From contig BEXV01000075.1 in the NCBI GenBank assembly GCA_003118195.1, positions 224,781 through 288,780 on the forward strand: a stretch of DNA of 64,000 nt, read 5' to 3'. Positions 14,251-26,790 of this stretch are shown one piece after another. The position numbers were made by a program, and so were the translations under genes. Positions within the stretch are counted from its first letter, which is position 1, and each line of letters opens with the position of its first letter. This DNA is from Hemicentrotus pulcherrimus (lineage: Eukaryota; Echinodermata; Echinoidea; Camarodonta; Strongylocentrotidae). The notes under the pieces are model-generated. The model worked only from the letters and a program-made list of their open reading frames with translations. It did no database searches and had not been told where the DNA came from.

Positions 14251-14429
14251 ATTCAAATTGGCAGAATCTTGAAGATGATTGGCAAATGACATTTATTACG
14301 CATCACTAGGCAGATGCAGAGGCAAGCACCTGAGGTGTATATTTCATCATGAATTGCAAAATTCTCCTTATGTTTCAGGGATACAATTATTACATTATTT
14401 TTGTCCCATGATTTTTGCGTTAAACCGAG

Positions 14430-15060
14430 TGATCTCATTTGAAATTTTGGCTGCGCGATTATCATTTTGTATCAGATTAGCACGGAGAGAGACAGGCATA
14501 CGGTGGAGTGCTGCATTAAAAAAAAAAAGAAGAAGAAGACAGCCCCTCAAACTCCCAACTGAAAATGTATCAATAATTAGATTTCAGAATGGTTAAGCGG
14601 AATAAATTTGGTTTTATTTGTCAATCACACTCTCAGTGACACTTTGAGATCAGTAAAAGGGGTGTTTGGAGGAGGTATTTGTCATAATTTGGGGGAGAGC
14701 TCGCGAAGCATAGGGCTATCGCTGACAGGTCCTCCTCGCTCTTTAAGCAGAGGAAACATATTTAGTGCTCTAGATATTACTGGGCTTCGCTACATGCAGA
14801 TGAAATTGATAAGGCATGATATGGTTCCTAATTAGGTTAAAGATGTAATTGGAGAGGAGTGATATGTGCGTTCACTTTCTAGGCTTTTATGCCAATGCTA
14901 AGAGAGCTAACTTCTTAATCAGTTCTTGCCCTGGGCTCATATTTCCATGGCTCTGCTAATTAATCGAGAGAAATCTGGGGTCGTGACTGCAGCTTGTACT
15001 ACACGTTTCTTCCAAGTGTGCGTCAAAGGCTGGAGAATGATGTAATTGATTTATTGTCAA
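14430..15060. promoter_or_regulatory. Candidate cis-regulatory module
   Basis: This block has a balanced composition with CpGs (ggctgcgcgattatc near 14450, ctcgcgaag near 14700) and many homeodomain-type ATTA/TAAT cores. It looks like constrained sequence rather than the A/T-run background of its flanks. A poly-A/GAA tract interrupts it near 14518-14540. Function is inferred from composition only. Confidence 0.22.
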
Positions 15061-15080
15061 TATTGGAGGTCACCAGTTAA

Positions 15081-18000
15081 GTGTGTGGCTTACTGAAAGG
15101 GCCCTTGCATTTGTAATGATGATTTAAAGTTTGGGGAAACTAATTTAGGGATGTATTGAGGATTAGGGTGGGATGTATTGAGTGATTGAGAACTCAGGAA
15201 TTAACTCCTAAGAGAAGGTGACCAGAACAAATTATGTCCTGTGCCAAGCGCTTACTGAAATCAACAAATACAGGTTGGTCCCATAAAATATAGTAATTTG
15301 TACATTTAGATCTGTAAGCCTTCCTTTCCATGCAACTATTGGAACTTTAAAATGTTTGTTATTCACATATTTTAAATTTTTTTTATAGACTATTATTATT
15401 CAAATGCAAGGATTCTTTCCGTATTGTTTTGTTCATATTTGGTAGGCCATACGCTGTGACACTCATACACTGTATACAGTAGATGTCTTGAGCCAGAAAG
15501 GCATTATCGTGTATCTTTTAACGAAGAGTCAATTACCTTCTAGCTCCATACTTAGTCTAAAAGGATTACTATGTGTGATATTAGTTAAAAAATATATGAC
15601 ATTGTTGAGTCATTGGAATGTATGTACCTTACAGTCCCCTCCAGCTGTTCCCATATGTTTGAAACATTCAACACAAAATAGAATCCTTAACTCGACAAGT
15701 GCATAGCTTGCTATTGCATAACAATCTTATGACAATCAAAGCTCATATAGTGTGGCAGTGTGAAATTTGTCGGTACAGACGTATTTATAAAATGTAATAT
15801 ATGGCTCTCTTTCAAAAGCAGAAATAATTTTCATGTGGGTTAGATGATGCAGCAGCTGCTTGCATCTTGTTTGAGTGATGATGAAAGATAGAAGATGATA
15901 TTGTTTAGACAGATGTCTTTCCTCTGCTCTCGCTGTGTAGGCTACAGTTTCCTGGAGCCCCACTCTCAAATCTTTGTCGCATCAACTGAGCAAAAGTGGC
16001 TGTTTCCCAGAAAATATTGACGCCGTTTGATTGAGATTTGATTAAAAAGTTGTGATGGAACTTGGCAACAAGATGGCTGCATTATGAATTTTAGAAACCC
16101 TTCTCCTTCGTCTCCCCTCCTTGTTCCGTACCATCATGTGAGGCGGGAGGATGTTGTATGTGATAGGTTTTTGGGGTGTGGAAATGTCGAGAGTCGAGGA
16201 GGTATTTGGAACCTCGAGCATGAATTCATATTGTGTTCAGGATTATTCTATGTGCCAAGGATGTAGGCTTGCCGACATCTGTGTTCTCTCTCTTCTGTCT
16301 TTTTGTATTTTTCTGACACATCAAGTTCTTTTTCATCTTTGAAAGCTACCCACTTTGATCATTGTATTTAGGACCTAAAGGGAAAACTTTGAAGCATGTC
16401 AGTGCACTTAGTAGAGGAACATTAATGTTCGAACATGGGAACTAACAAGTATGAATAATAAGATTGCAGGAACGGAGAGGTTAAGAAATAACAATACCAA
16501 AAGAGAAAGTAGATATTCTGATTCCTCAATTGATTACACATACTGCTTATCAAACATATCAGGAAGAAAAGAATCAGGATGTGTATGGAATACTATCAAT
16601 ACTTTTCCAGGACAATCCAGAAATTATGTAAGAAGTTCAATTGGTTTAAGATGAGGTTTATATCTTTGCATTTGATAGAGAATTTGGTCACAACGGTGCT
16701 TGAAGTCAAACTCACCGGAAGGGTGTCGTCAAGATTTTCCAATAGCTATATGTACCTCAAAAGCGTAGAGAGCAAGGAACCTTCATTTTGAAGTCGGAAC
16801 AAAAGAAATTCCAAGGAATTTTGTCATAAACAAGACCATCATCGTCATAATGGCCATGGGATCTCTTTGATGCGGTGGACATTATATTGATCTCCTTTTA
16901 CTGTCTCTGTACTTTTCTTGAGATCAATCAGGCGTGAAATACTGAAAATTCCAACCCCCCCCCTCCCCCCTCATATACACTTTGATTGGATGATCCATAA
17001 TTTTATAGATTTTGTTTCTTTCATAAGAATTTACATTTACAATGGGGAGGGGGGGGGGGTACTTGTAGATATGAAGAGTATTGATCATGGACATTTGACA
17101 AGACGAAATTCTTTTTTCCAAAATGAAAAATTTGAACAATTTATTTGTTATACATAACATAGCAGTGGGCTAAATAGGGAAGAGTAAATTGTCTTTTGAA
17201 GTGATATTTGAATTATGACATCTATGGAATAACAATTTTCTGACATAAGTGCTGCTCAATTTGTGCTGTTGCATTGTATCATTGATAAGATTCATCAGTT
17301 GTAGCCTTGAACAGATCATAAAAAGACATTTTAATAAATGATTATTCTCTTTGTGACTTTTTTTTGGAAAGATATTTGAGTCTGACTTGCTATGATTCAT
17401 TCATCAAACAACATTATTTATTTAGTAAAATGACAGTTTGTCCGATCTTTCCTGTTGGTTCTCAGTTTTCTCTGCCAGCTTCCCCTATGGCATCCATTTT
17501 TAAGGATCAGTACAGACCCATGACTTCCATGGCACCTCAACGTGGATAATAATGGGGTCGTCATTGCCCCCATGACTATCGCACTGGGGATGCACCAGGG
17601 GGAGGGGGGGGAGCATGGTGGTGATTGGGGGTCTGTGTCTTAAAGGCTAATCCCCCTTTTACAAGAATCCCAACGTAGCATTGGCTTCATGAATTTTCTA
17701 TTTATAGACTTAACCCTTATGCCACCAATAGTCTAAAATACCACTAATTTACAAATTTGTGGTACTGAGGGGTTTATTTCACATACCCCAAATTGACCAC
17801 AAATTTATCTTGACAATGACACATTTACACTGTTTTGATGTCTGCTAGGGCAGTTGAAAAAGTGAATAGATTTTAAAAGAAGCCCTTCCCCTCCCCCCCC
17901 CCCACAAATAAAAAGCTTCATGAAATAAGTATGGTACAGGGGTTGATGAACAAATTATCACCGTATGGATGTGTACCTGTTTAGAGAAAACTATTGTGTG

Positions 18001-18716
18001 CATTAGGGGATGAGTTTTAAAAAATCAATGACTTGTCTTATCTCAAGAAATAATGAATCAATATTGAGTAACCACTGTGTATGATATTCAATCTATCATC
18101 ACGTATGACTACAAGATGTAGAGCTGTCAATGAGCCTACAATGCATTAGGATGGCAAGGCCATTCTTACTTCATTATTTATGCATATACCACCACCAGCT
18201 TCCGTTTATATCCTGCATTTGTTTGCGAAAGAAAACAAATCACAAGATGTCTTCCAAGATTGGTCAATTACAAAGAAAGATGGGTTATTTTATAAGTCCT
18301 GCTTGGCCTACTGTCCTCATTTCTTCCCCTTCTTCATCTGTCTTCATGCATGTCCAGTCAAGAGTGACCACTGTTGGTCTTCCCTCATAAAAGATGGACA
18401 AAAAACCTTACAAGCCATTGAATATTCCTAATCTAAAGTGTACAGGCAAACATTACATGCAAATTGTGATGGAATTTTCTATTGACACACATACGTAAAT
18501 ACACCCCTGCACCCCAACCGACCAATGTACATGTGTGGGGCCATGAGCGCAATTCATGTGTGTATTAAAAAGTTTTTTTTTTTTTCATTCTTGGCTGACC
18601 ATGTATAAGCCTTAGACAATGGTCAGGGACTAACAAAGGATGATGACATATGAGGCTTTTATAATTTATACACTCTAAACCCATATCCTTTATTCCACTG
18701 TTTTCCTCACCCCCCC
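15081..18716. other. Intron stretch with several poly-C/poly-G tracts, no gene
   Basis: No coding signal. The stretch is distinguished by homopolymer tracts: C-rich at 16955-16970, G-rich at 17044-17059, G-rich near 17599-17611 and C-rich near 17884-17903. It ends in a C run at the scaffold gap. The first two tracts are complementary and are described as a separate inverted pair. Confidence 0.5.
16955..17059. repeat. Facing poly-C and poly-G tracts (inverted pair)
   Basis: C9-T-C6 at 16955-16970 faces G4-A-G11 at 17044-17059. The single T in the C tract is in register with the single A in the G tract, so at least 14 bases can pair across a loop of about 75 bases. The G tract could alternatively form a G-quadruplex. 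Confidence 0.6.
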
Positions 18717-19307
18717 NNNNNNNNNNNNNNNNNNNNNNNNNNNNNNNNNNNNNNNNNNNNNNNNNNNNNNNNNNNNNNNNNNNNNNNNNNNNNNNNNNNN
18801 NNNNNNNNNNNNNNNNNNNNNNNNNNNNNNNNNNNNNNNNNNNNNNNNNNNNNNNNNNNNNNNNNNNNNNNNNNNNNNNNNNNNNNNNNNNNNNNNNNNN
18901 NNNNNNNNNNNNNNNNNNNNNNNNNNNNNNNNNNNNNNNNNNNNNNNNNNNNNNNNNNNNNNNNNNNNNNNNNNNNNNNNNNNNNNNNNNNNNNNNNNNN
19001 NNNNNNNNNNNNNNNNNNNNNNNNNNNNNNNNNNNNNNNNNNNNNNNNNNNNNNNNNNNNNNNNNNNNNNNNNNNNNNNNNNNNNNNNNNNNNNNNNNNN
19101 NNNNNNNNNNNNNNNNNNNNNNNNNNNNNNNNNNNNNNNNNNNNNNNNNNNNNNNNNNNNNNNNNNNNNNNNNNNNNNNNNNNNNNNNNNNNNNNNNNNN
19201 NNNNNNNNNNNNNNNNNNNNNNNNNNNNNNNNNNNNNNNNNNNNNNNNNNNNNNNNNNNNNNNNNNNNNNNNNNNNNNNNNNNNNNNNNNNNNNNNNNNN
19301 NNNNNNN
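18717..19307. other. Assembly gap (591 N)
   Basis: A run of 591 undetermined bases, entered through a poly-C tract. Apparent open frames spanning it are artefacts of translating N. Confidence 0.99.
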
Positions 19308-19447
19308 AATACACACGAATACTTTTATACTAGATGATCAACCTTTTCTGATAGATTCCACACCGTTTCTTTCACAATGCAATCACATGACCAGAACTCA
19401 ACTTTATCTTTAAGTATGGGAATAAAGATGCATTCATTTAAGTGGCC

Positions 19448-19473
19448 CATCAAAGAGTCTCATCAAAGAGTCT
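19448..19473. repeat. 13-bp tandem duplication
   Basis: The unit catcaaagagtct occurs twice in direct succession (19448-19460 and 19461-19473) without mismatch, consistent with replication slippage. Confidence 0.9.
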
Positions 19474-19590
19474 CATTTTGGTGACTGCTTTGTCTCCAAA
19501 CTTCAATTTTGAAGCTTTAAAATTCTTGATATAAACAATCCAATCCTGAACGGCCTTTTGGAATTGATGAAACAGTTTTGATTGGGTGCA

Positions 19591-19640
19591 GAGAACCAGA
19601 AGGGCGTAACTCATACAGGTTTAATACATCCTTCTGTCTC
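19591..19640. repeat. Foldback element copy 1
   Basis: Left arm gagaaccagaagg (19591-19603) pairs with right arm ccttctgtctc (19630-19640), with a two-base excess in the left arm. The loop region contains gcgtaactcata, related to the inner arm of other copies. It belongs to the same family as the elements at 28670, 44333, 47542, 51983 and 52077. I do not recognise it as a named repeat. Confidence 0.6.
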
Positions 19641-20560
19641 TCCGTGGATGCCATAATACACAACAAGGCAGGCCGTTTATTGAATATATGCAGTTATGAC
19701 ATACAAGCTCACCATCATAAACTGGCCCGCTGCCCAGCAACCAGCGACCAGTTGGTCAACATTCATTATGTTAAATTACAATCTTACATAACTTTATGGC
19801 AGGCATGGGCAAGAAGGGGACCTTGAGCATATGTTTTATCACAGTTTATCTCCTTTGTTTCCTGCATATGGCGCTTACATATATAGATCTAATTCTCCCA
19901 AACCGTATATCAAATTCTTTCTTGCCTGGCAAGCAGTTTTGATTTCAACTCGGCCTGAGTGGTATCATGACATATCATATTGTTATGTTTATAAATCAGC
20001 GGCATTTTTTAACGTCCCAGAATGTTGGGAATTGTATCATTGAGTAATATCACAACTATTCCTTTGTCTCTAAGACCACAAAATTCAGAAAGTTCAATCG
20101 GTGGACAGGAAAACATTGATTTTTTTTATTACGTTTCTCCAATTCTGGTTGCAGTTCACATCTCTGTGACTAAAATGAACGAGGTTAAAATAATTGCGAG
20201 TTATTTTGTCTGGCGAGGGCATTTCAGATTAGAGATTCCCACGGTTAACAAGGCAAAATAGCTATTATTACAATATTCCGAGCTCCCCTGTTTATTTAAA
20301 TGTTACACCCCTTGCCAGTGAAAATATGAAGTTCAAGGAGTAGACATTTAACAAATTTATTTTGCTCAATTCCTATTTTTGTAATGCTGTTTAGTGTTTA
20401 CAGCAAACAAGAAATATATTTGTAATAAAGAATTCCCATGGATTTTTGACAGAGACATTCCCATGGTTTATTGATGATTTAGATTCAGCAGACTCCAGTT
20501 AACAACTAAGCCAAGGTATGAGCAAATTGATTATGAATGGAAATATCCCCATTTATTCCT

Positions 20561-21530
20561 TAGCACAGCAAATCGTGTCAAATATAGCAGTCAATCGAAG
20601 TGTTACCCCGGGGGCAAAGGAATATCCATAATTTTGCAGTATGATTCACTGACGGACGAAACGTGATTGTAGCCGCCGGCAATACATGAGAGGCAGGCTC
20701 ATCGAGTTAAGGCCTGATTGCCACCACCCCATCCAAATCAACTCATACGTTATCTTCGTCAAAATCTGATTTCCCCGATATTGGTCGTTATGACGCTTGA
20801 GCGCTTTCCCCTGTCTGTCAATTTTTCCATCAGCATTGGTTGACAAATTTTATGCAATGAAAACAGAAAGGGGTGGGAGGGGGTCAAATATAAATGGTCA
20901 TATTCTTCCAGGAGGGGTGTGTGAATTAGTATGTTTATCTGGGAAGTGGTATCAATTAGAATAATGGAATAGAAATGCGACGAGCATGATCTCTTTTTCT
21001 TTGATGCCTCTCTCCCTTTTTGTTTCAAAATATGATTACGACGACGTGCGGAGCGCTACATGCATTAGCTGCGTATTGCCACTTCCATGGGGCTATTCTG
21101 TCGAAATGCGAAGGAAAATTGAAATGTGCATTCGGTGAAAAGTGTCGCTGTAAAAACAAATTAGTGTAGTGAGGTGGTGCAGGGGGGAAGGGCAAACAGA
21201 AATAACGATATGAAACAGCGCCTCCCAAAAATTATTCAATATGCACGCCCTGCGGTCATTTTCATAGGGCTGATCGATACAGGTGGGTGATCATGGAAGC
21301 TTAAAGGAATTGTTAGTATGGCACTGGGCGCCATTGATTTCCCTCCCGCGTCCATCTCGCGCTCGGGTGCGACGCTGAGCGTGAAAATGAGTGCCACTCA
21401 TCTTAATCGACAGCGCAGCGATATGCATGTTTTAACTCCCCTCATTTACTTAGCACCTTTCCCCCATATTTGGGAACTGTACCGTCGCCCAGAAATAATA
21501 GAGGAAATTCTTGGATGAGCCGAAAGTGCA
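20561..21530. promoter_or_regulatory. CpG-bearing block, candidate cis-regulatory module(s)
   Basis: Several CpG-rich sub-blocks stand out from the AT-rich flanks: around 20645-20815 (gtagccgccggc), 21035-21075 (cgacgacgtgcgg) and 21325-21425 (cccgcgtccatctcgcgctc). Stop codons occur in all frames and there is no coding character. These are candidates for conserved enhancer elements, inferred from base composition alone. Confidence 0.25.
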
Positions 21531-23414
21531 GGCTAGGTTCACCTTGTCTCTGCGTTGTTCCTGCTTTACTTCGTCGATCTCTCACCCCCCTCCCTCCCAT
21601 CCCTGTTGAATCTTAGTCCTCAAGCATACTCCAATTCTTCGTCAATCTGTTACCAACCTCCAATATTTGCCGCACTCTCGTTGGGTGCAGGTGTGCCAGA
21701 TATTATCTCTCGCACTTGAGATATGATGCCCCGGGTTCGTTGGTTTTTCCCCTCATTCTCAATATACCGGGCTCGTCTTCTTTTTTTCTTTCTTTCGTCT
21801 CTTTTCTTGGCTTCATCCGTGACACGCGTAGCATACTGCATTGATTTGTGGTATGTGGTGCAATTTCGGTATCGCAAGTTGGCAAGCGATGTCCCATTTT
21901 CAATGTAGTGCCCCCACTTTTTGTGTGTTTAAGTGAGAAAGTCTGCACTTTGTTTTCCTTTCCTTTTCCACATTTGGTGAGTTTCCTTGCTAAATTTTGT
22001 AAAGGCCAGAAAAAGACTGGTATTGTACTAATGTACATAAATTTCTTATTTCTCAATCAGATTTGCTTTATTTTGACTTTTATATATAGTCTCATTACGT
22101 TTTTTTCTAAGCATCTTTATTCACTAGATACAGTTGACATTCTAAAAAACAATAAAAACAAACCTGTAGCAGAAATCTGGAAGCACTTGTTTGATATTGG
22201 AGTCAAATCACTTTTTTGTTGTTCAGGAGAGCACAGGTTAATTTGGCTGCTCCATCAAGCCATTGAAAACCTTGCACTTGGTACGTTTCTGCCCCCCAAA
22301 CCAGTTCCCCGACCTCCTTTTCTGTTAGAACTACCCATGTCCCACAAATACAATTCTTTGTAGGGTGCTTGCGTAAGGAAATGACCAAGTGTTGGCATAT
22401 TGGTATATAGGGAACCCCTTCACCTACAAATCATTTGCAAATTTTGTAATTTCCCGCTCAAAGCAGGGCGAGTGACTTTTCATTTAGGTGGCCGAGACGA
22501 GCGTCAAGTTTAGATCAAACCTAATCAACACTTGATATTAACTTAGAGCCCAATCTGGAGTGTTGGACTAACATCCAAGCCCAAATTATCTCAGCATCTT
22601 GTGGGGCTACTTTCCCCTTGCTGTGTGTGTCATGCCACCTTGTTAGCCATGCTCAGTAGCTGATGGAATATTGACTTTTCTCCTCGGCCTTCCCCTAGAA
22701 AACTTATAGAGGGAAGTTCACTGTCCTTCTGAGGAACAAAAAGAAAGTCTAGGGATTCTACTTTTTAAATATTCTTGAAGGTGTTATGGATTCTTCAAAG
22801 GGCACATTGTCTATTGTTTAGCTGTTCTTAGTGTTCCACAAGCTGTAGGTCTTTCACCTACATACTTTTCAATCAAATTTAAAAGGTTGATAACTTGATT
22901 TATAATATATGGCGCACAAATAAAGTTTATATTTCATGTTCACATTTTAAATAATTTTCTTTAAAATTACAGGAATGTGAACATTGGTTGTTCGTAACGA
23001 TGACAACCTCCTTTTATAGTATAATGCTTTTTGTAATTTCTTCATCAAAGAGAAATTTTTAACATTGTATGTATCCATCACAGAAGAGGGTTCAAGAAAA
23101 ATTGGGGAATACTGTACACTGTTATACTTGTTGAATTGCATGTCCTTGCCACAATGGGAAGTCTTTGAAAAATATCAAGAGGGAATCCCACAAAGTGTCA
23201 ATGCTAGATTCTCAATAGTCCAATTTCCCCTCTCTTTTGATGGTCGAAGGCTGGCTCTTCCCCCTTTCCACAACGTGGCGCCCCACCCCAGGGGAACCCA
23301 TCTCACAAATGTGGGCTGTCTCGAAGTGACAGATGATGCACAAATTGATGTCCACGATGACACCCTCATCACCGTTCTTGCGCATCGGTCTTTGAGTGCT
23401 TGTGCTACTCTTCT

Positions 23415-23448
23415 CCCCCCCCCCCCNNTCCCCCCCCCCCCCCCTCCT
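23415..23448. repeat. Poly-C tract interrupted by two N
   Basis: Two C runs flank NN at 23427-23428. The N pair is probably a sequencing or assembly uncertainty in the homopolymer. Confidence 0.9.
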
Positions 23449-24483
23449 CCGACCAGCTTTAAAAATGGAAGATTTTGTTCTCTTTCTGCCGTCTGTTTCG
23501 TGTAGGTTCGCTCTTTGCGCCATTCGCAGCACCTGGGACTTGAGTCAATATCTTACTTGATATATACATCCTTGTGTCATTTACATTGTAAGGACGGAAC
23601 AGGGGGCAGAGGGGAGTGTTTAGAAACGTTAATAATGGCTTGTAAATTTCAATACAAGTGAAACAGGGAAATGACTGAATCATAGACTATGATGTCCCAT
23701 CAAAAGATACAGTCAGTGTGGAAAGAGCACTACAGTAAATGCTCATCTGAAATGATGCATAAAGATGTTCATTCATTGCTTTAATTTAGTGTGTTAACTT
23801 ATAGAACTCAAGGTTTTAAACCACACAATATTCAGAAGCGATGCATTAAAACGGATTGTATATACATGTATACAAAAAAGCTGCACGTGACCCACATAAA
23901 GGTCTATTATTGAAAATACAAGTATGGAAAATGATGATGGTTGGTTGTAAGAAATACATTACTGGTGTGGAAAATATATTAATCTATACTAAAAATTATC
24001 ATCAATATCTTATCAAAATTAAACGTTAGAACTTTATGGGTGGCAATTTATATATGGGACGATCATGTTTAGGCTCATATGATAGTGAATAGTGTAGTGT
24101 TAGAGGAACAAATGAATTACCAAACAACAAGTGATTTATTTCATTTTTCATCCAACTGAGTCTTGCATAAGGAATATAAAACCACTATAGGCCCAGGCAT
24201 TAATTCTGTTTACAGGCTTCCTACAATTGACATTCATAACATCGAGCCTCTAAGCTAAAAGTGACTGCTTTGGGGGAATATGGAGACTGATTTTTCATAA
24301 TAAAACATTATTTTGAGGATGAGGAGCCCGGGGAATTCTGGGATACTTGATTCGAGGGTGGCCAATACAACCACTGAATTCTAATACGCTCATTGGAAAC
24401 AACATGTGACATAAAAGTGTGACTTTATGCCATGTCAAAGATATTTTTTCCATCTCTTAAAATTTTGCTGCCATTCTTGCCCC

Positions 24484-24550
24484 TTCTCTCTCTCTCTCTC
24501 TCCATCCATCTCCACATCTCCCCCTCTCTCTTCTCTCTTTATTCTCTTTT

Positions 24551-24587
<37 letters not shown>

Positions 24588-24670
24588 TCTCTCTCTCTCT
24601 TGTTCTCTCTCTCCCTCCTTCCCCTCTCTCTCCTCCCCCCTCTCTCTCCTCCCCTCCCTCTCTCTTTCTC
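24484..24670. repeat. CT-rich pyrimidine tract with (CT)n microsatellite
   Basis: About 185 bases of near-pure pyrimidine on the + strand with uninterrupted CT cores around 24555-24583. Two ttgttctctctctctct units are repeated in tandem. Overlapping serine/leucine-rich or arginine/glutamate-rich frames on both strands are low-complexity artefacts. Confidence 0.95.
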
Positions 24671-25293
24671 CATTCTATTCTGATTCTGCCTGAGCTTGTT
24701 TTATTCACTTGTGATTTTCTTGTGTATAAACAATCCTACAGGGTTTACACACTACAATTTATAAACTCAATTTGAATATTTTCTGTTGGTTATGCTCTTT
24801 GTTATTCCTTGCTTTTTGTCCCATTGAATACAGCCATTCCACATGTATAGACTTATCTTTATCATGCAGAATTTTCATAAAACAAAGAAAAAGTGTAATC
24901 TATTGAAAAATATGTAGGAAAGGGATTTTCAAATAAAATTTCAATGGGTCACACATTATCCCCCCAGCAAAAAAATTGGCATGGAAATGGCTGAAACAAC
25001 AGACTTTACTACCAAAAAAGGACAGGCCCTTGTCTTGCCAACTAATCAAGTCCACTTCCTTTTCATCATACTTCCTGCAAAAATGTTATGTAATAGTTTG
25101 TTGAATAAACAATATGCAAAAGATTCTAATACTTCTGGCCAGGCTAGGGCAGGATCGAGACCGATTGTTTGGCTTAGCTAGCCGTGATATGGGACAAGGA
25201 ACATGTTGGTGTTGTTTCCTGCACAAGGAAATCAAATTGCCTCAATCGTGACTGTAATTGCTTTTAATGGAGCAGCTTGTTGGGTTGACCATA

Positions 25294-25571
25294 GGTGTTA
25301 ATGAAAAGGGGTGATGAATGCACATTTTCATATTGCATCCTGTAATTGATGTCTATTATTGTTTCTTATTATTAAAGTCTCCATATTTTTATCACTAGGG
25401 TGTATCGCTTATGAAGCTAGTGCATCAAAAGGTGCTAATGAAAAGAAGTGATGAATGCAGAATTTCAGATACTCATATTGCATCCTAAATTGATGTCTAT
25501 TGTTGCTTCTTATTATTAAAGTCTCCATATTTCCATCTGTGGGATGTATAGCTTATTTAACTGGTTCATCA
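25294..25571. repeat. Diverged tandem duplication, units of about 137 and 141 bp
   Basis: Copy 1 (25294-25430) and copy 2 (25431-25571) share long blocks in the same order, for example ggtgNtaatgaaaag, gtgatgaatgca, catattgcatcct, ttgatgtctatt and ttcttattattaaagtctcc. Differences are scattered substitutions and small indels. This is a local duplication, not a known mobile element that I recognise. Confidence 0.92.
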
Positions 25572-26519
25572 GAGCCTTGATACTAATGAATGATTTATTA
25601 AATTTACATATTCTTTTTTGATCATTACAGTACTGAAGAGAAGAAAAAGTGATAAGATTCTTACATTGCCATCCCATCCACTCTCCCCAAGTTATTGCAA
25701 TTTTTCTGTTACCAATGAAGGATGTAAATATTTTCATACTCCTCTAATTTAGAAAAGAGGAGTAACATAATAGTGTGCATAATTCCATCACCATGACAGC
25801 ACTCAACCCCCTTTTCCACCCCCAGTTTCTTACATTCTTAAATACACTTAAGAGTCAATTTCTCTCGTTTGTAATTGTCAGTCATGATGGCATATGGAGT
25901 AGAAATTGAGGTAATTACATTTAGTGTTTTAATCACTGAGAACTATAAAATATGGCAATAAATCAGGAGATGAATTTCAGTAGAGTTTGACCCCTGGTCC
26001 AAAATACCAAAATCCAATTTCTTTGTCATATGGAAATACATACCAAAAATGGTGATAAATTCAGACGGGAGAATCACTGGGGAAAAGTAATTCCTTTTTG
26101 ATGAAGTCAAATTTAATTCAATGAAGACATAGAGCCAAAAACTGCAATATTCTATGAAGGGAATAACAAATCCCATCATTGTATTTGAATTGGCATTGAT
26201 GCTTTTCAAAAACTTGGACGTCATTTCCCTTTCCAGAAAAAAAAAAAACCTGTTGCACTTTTTGCAACGATGATGAGTTCTCATATTGAGAATTTGAGAT
26301 TCATCATTCGATGTTACTCTCATCCCAAACCATTTCTTGATTTCATCCTCACGAATGTGGTCGAGGAGAGATGAAAAATAATGACCTTTTGATGAATGGA
26401 TAAAATATTGGTCTGGAAGTGGGAATATCCAGCAAGAAAATTGGGATAAAGTTCTTTTTTTCCTTCTTCTTCTTTGCAACGCGCTGCAGTATTGGTGATT
26501 CATAGGTCTGGGTAGAGGC

Positions 26520-26790
26520 ATCAAGAGGAATGATTTTTATTGCGAAAAAATTGACGAGCTCCCAGAGGAGGCTCCGGCGTAATTGGCGCATCATCGCGGC
26601 GGTCTAATCTCGCCCCGACACGTTCGTTTGGGCGGACGGTGAACGCAGCCGAGTATTGGATTTGTTTCTTGGCGTGTGGCTCTAAATGCAGATAAATATT
26701 TGCGGCGCTGTTATAATAGAGATATTACAAAGGCAGCCCGACGACCAACGAGGAGCGGGCGGGCGGGCGGGTGAAGAGCGATGAACTTGC
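26520..26790. promoter_or_regulatory. Strongest CpG-rich island inside the intron; candidate enhancer or alternative promoter
   Basis: A compact GC- and CpG-dense segment in an AT-rich intron, with words such as ctccggcgtaattggcgc, catcgcggcgg and gagcgggcgggcgggcgggtg (a GCGG minisatellite at about 26755-26771). It has no coding frame of note. Such an island 21 kb into the intron could be an enhancer core or an alternative first-exon promoter. The sequence does not discriminate between these. Confidence 0.35.

Larger units (their letters stand above)
19308..20560. other. Intron stretch, no gene seen
   Basis: AT-rich sequence without coding signal. It carries a 13-bp tandem duplication (19448-19473) and one foldback element (19591-19640), listed separately. 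Confidence 0.45.
21531..26519. other. Intron stretch with simple repeats and a tandem duplication, no gene
   Basis: Contains a poly-C tract with two N at 23427-23428, a CT microsatellite (24484-24670) and a 137-bp tandem duplication (25294-25571), listed separately. Open frames up to 193 codons occur (for example on the minus strand at 25943-26524), but they show no recognisable domain, splice context or codon bias, so I do not call them genes. Confidence 0.45.

Noticed and set aside
18565..19316. Minus-strand open frames of 208-249 codons
   Set aside because: They consist almost entirely of N; there is no real sequence to support coding.
21848..22363. 171-codon plus-strand frame with hydrophobic stretches
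   Set aside because: The hydrophobicity comes from T-rich DNA. I recognise no family and see no supporting gene structure.
23065..23505. 146-codon plus-strand frame
   Set aside because: It runs into a poly-C tract with N and has no recognisable domain.
25943..26524. 193-codon minus-strand frame
   Set aside because: No recognisable domain, no splice or promoter context, and composition like the surrounding AT-rich intron. Probably a chance frame.
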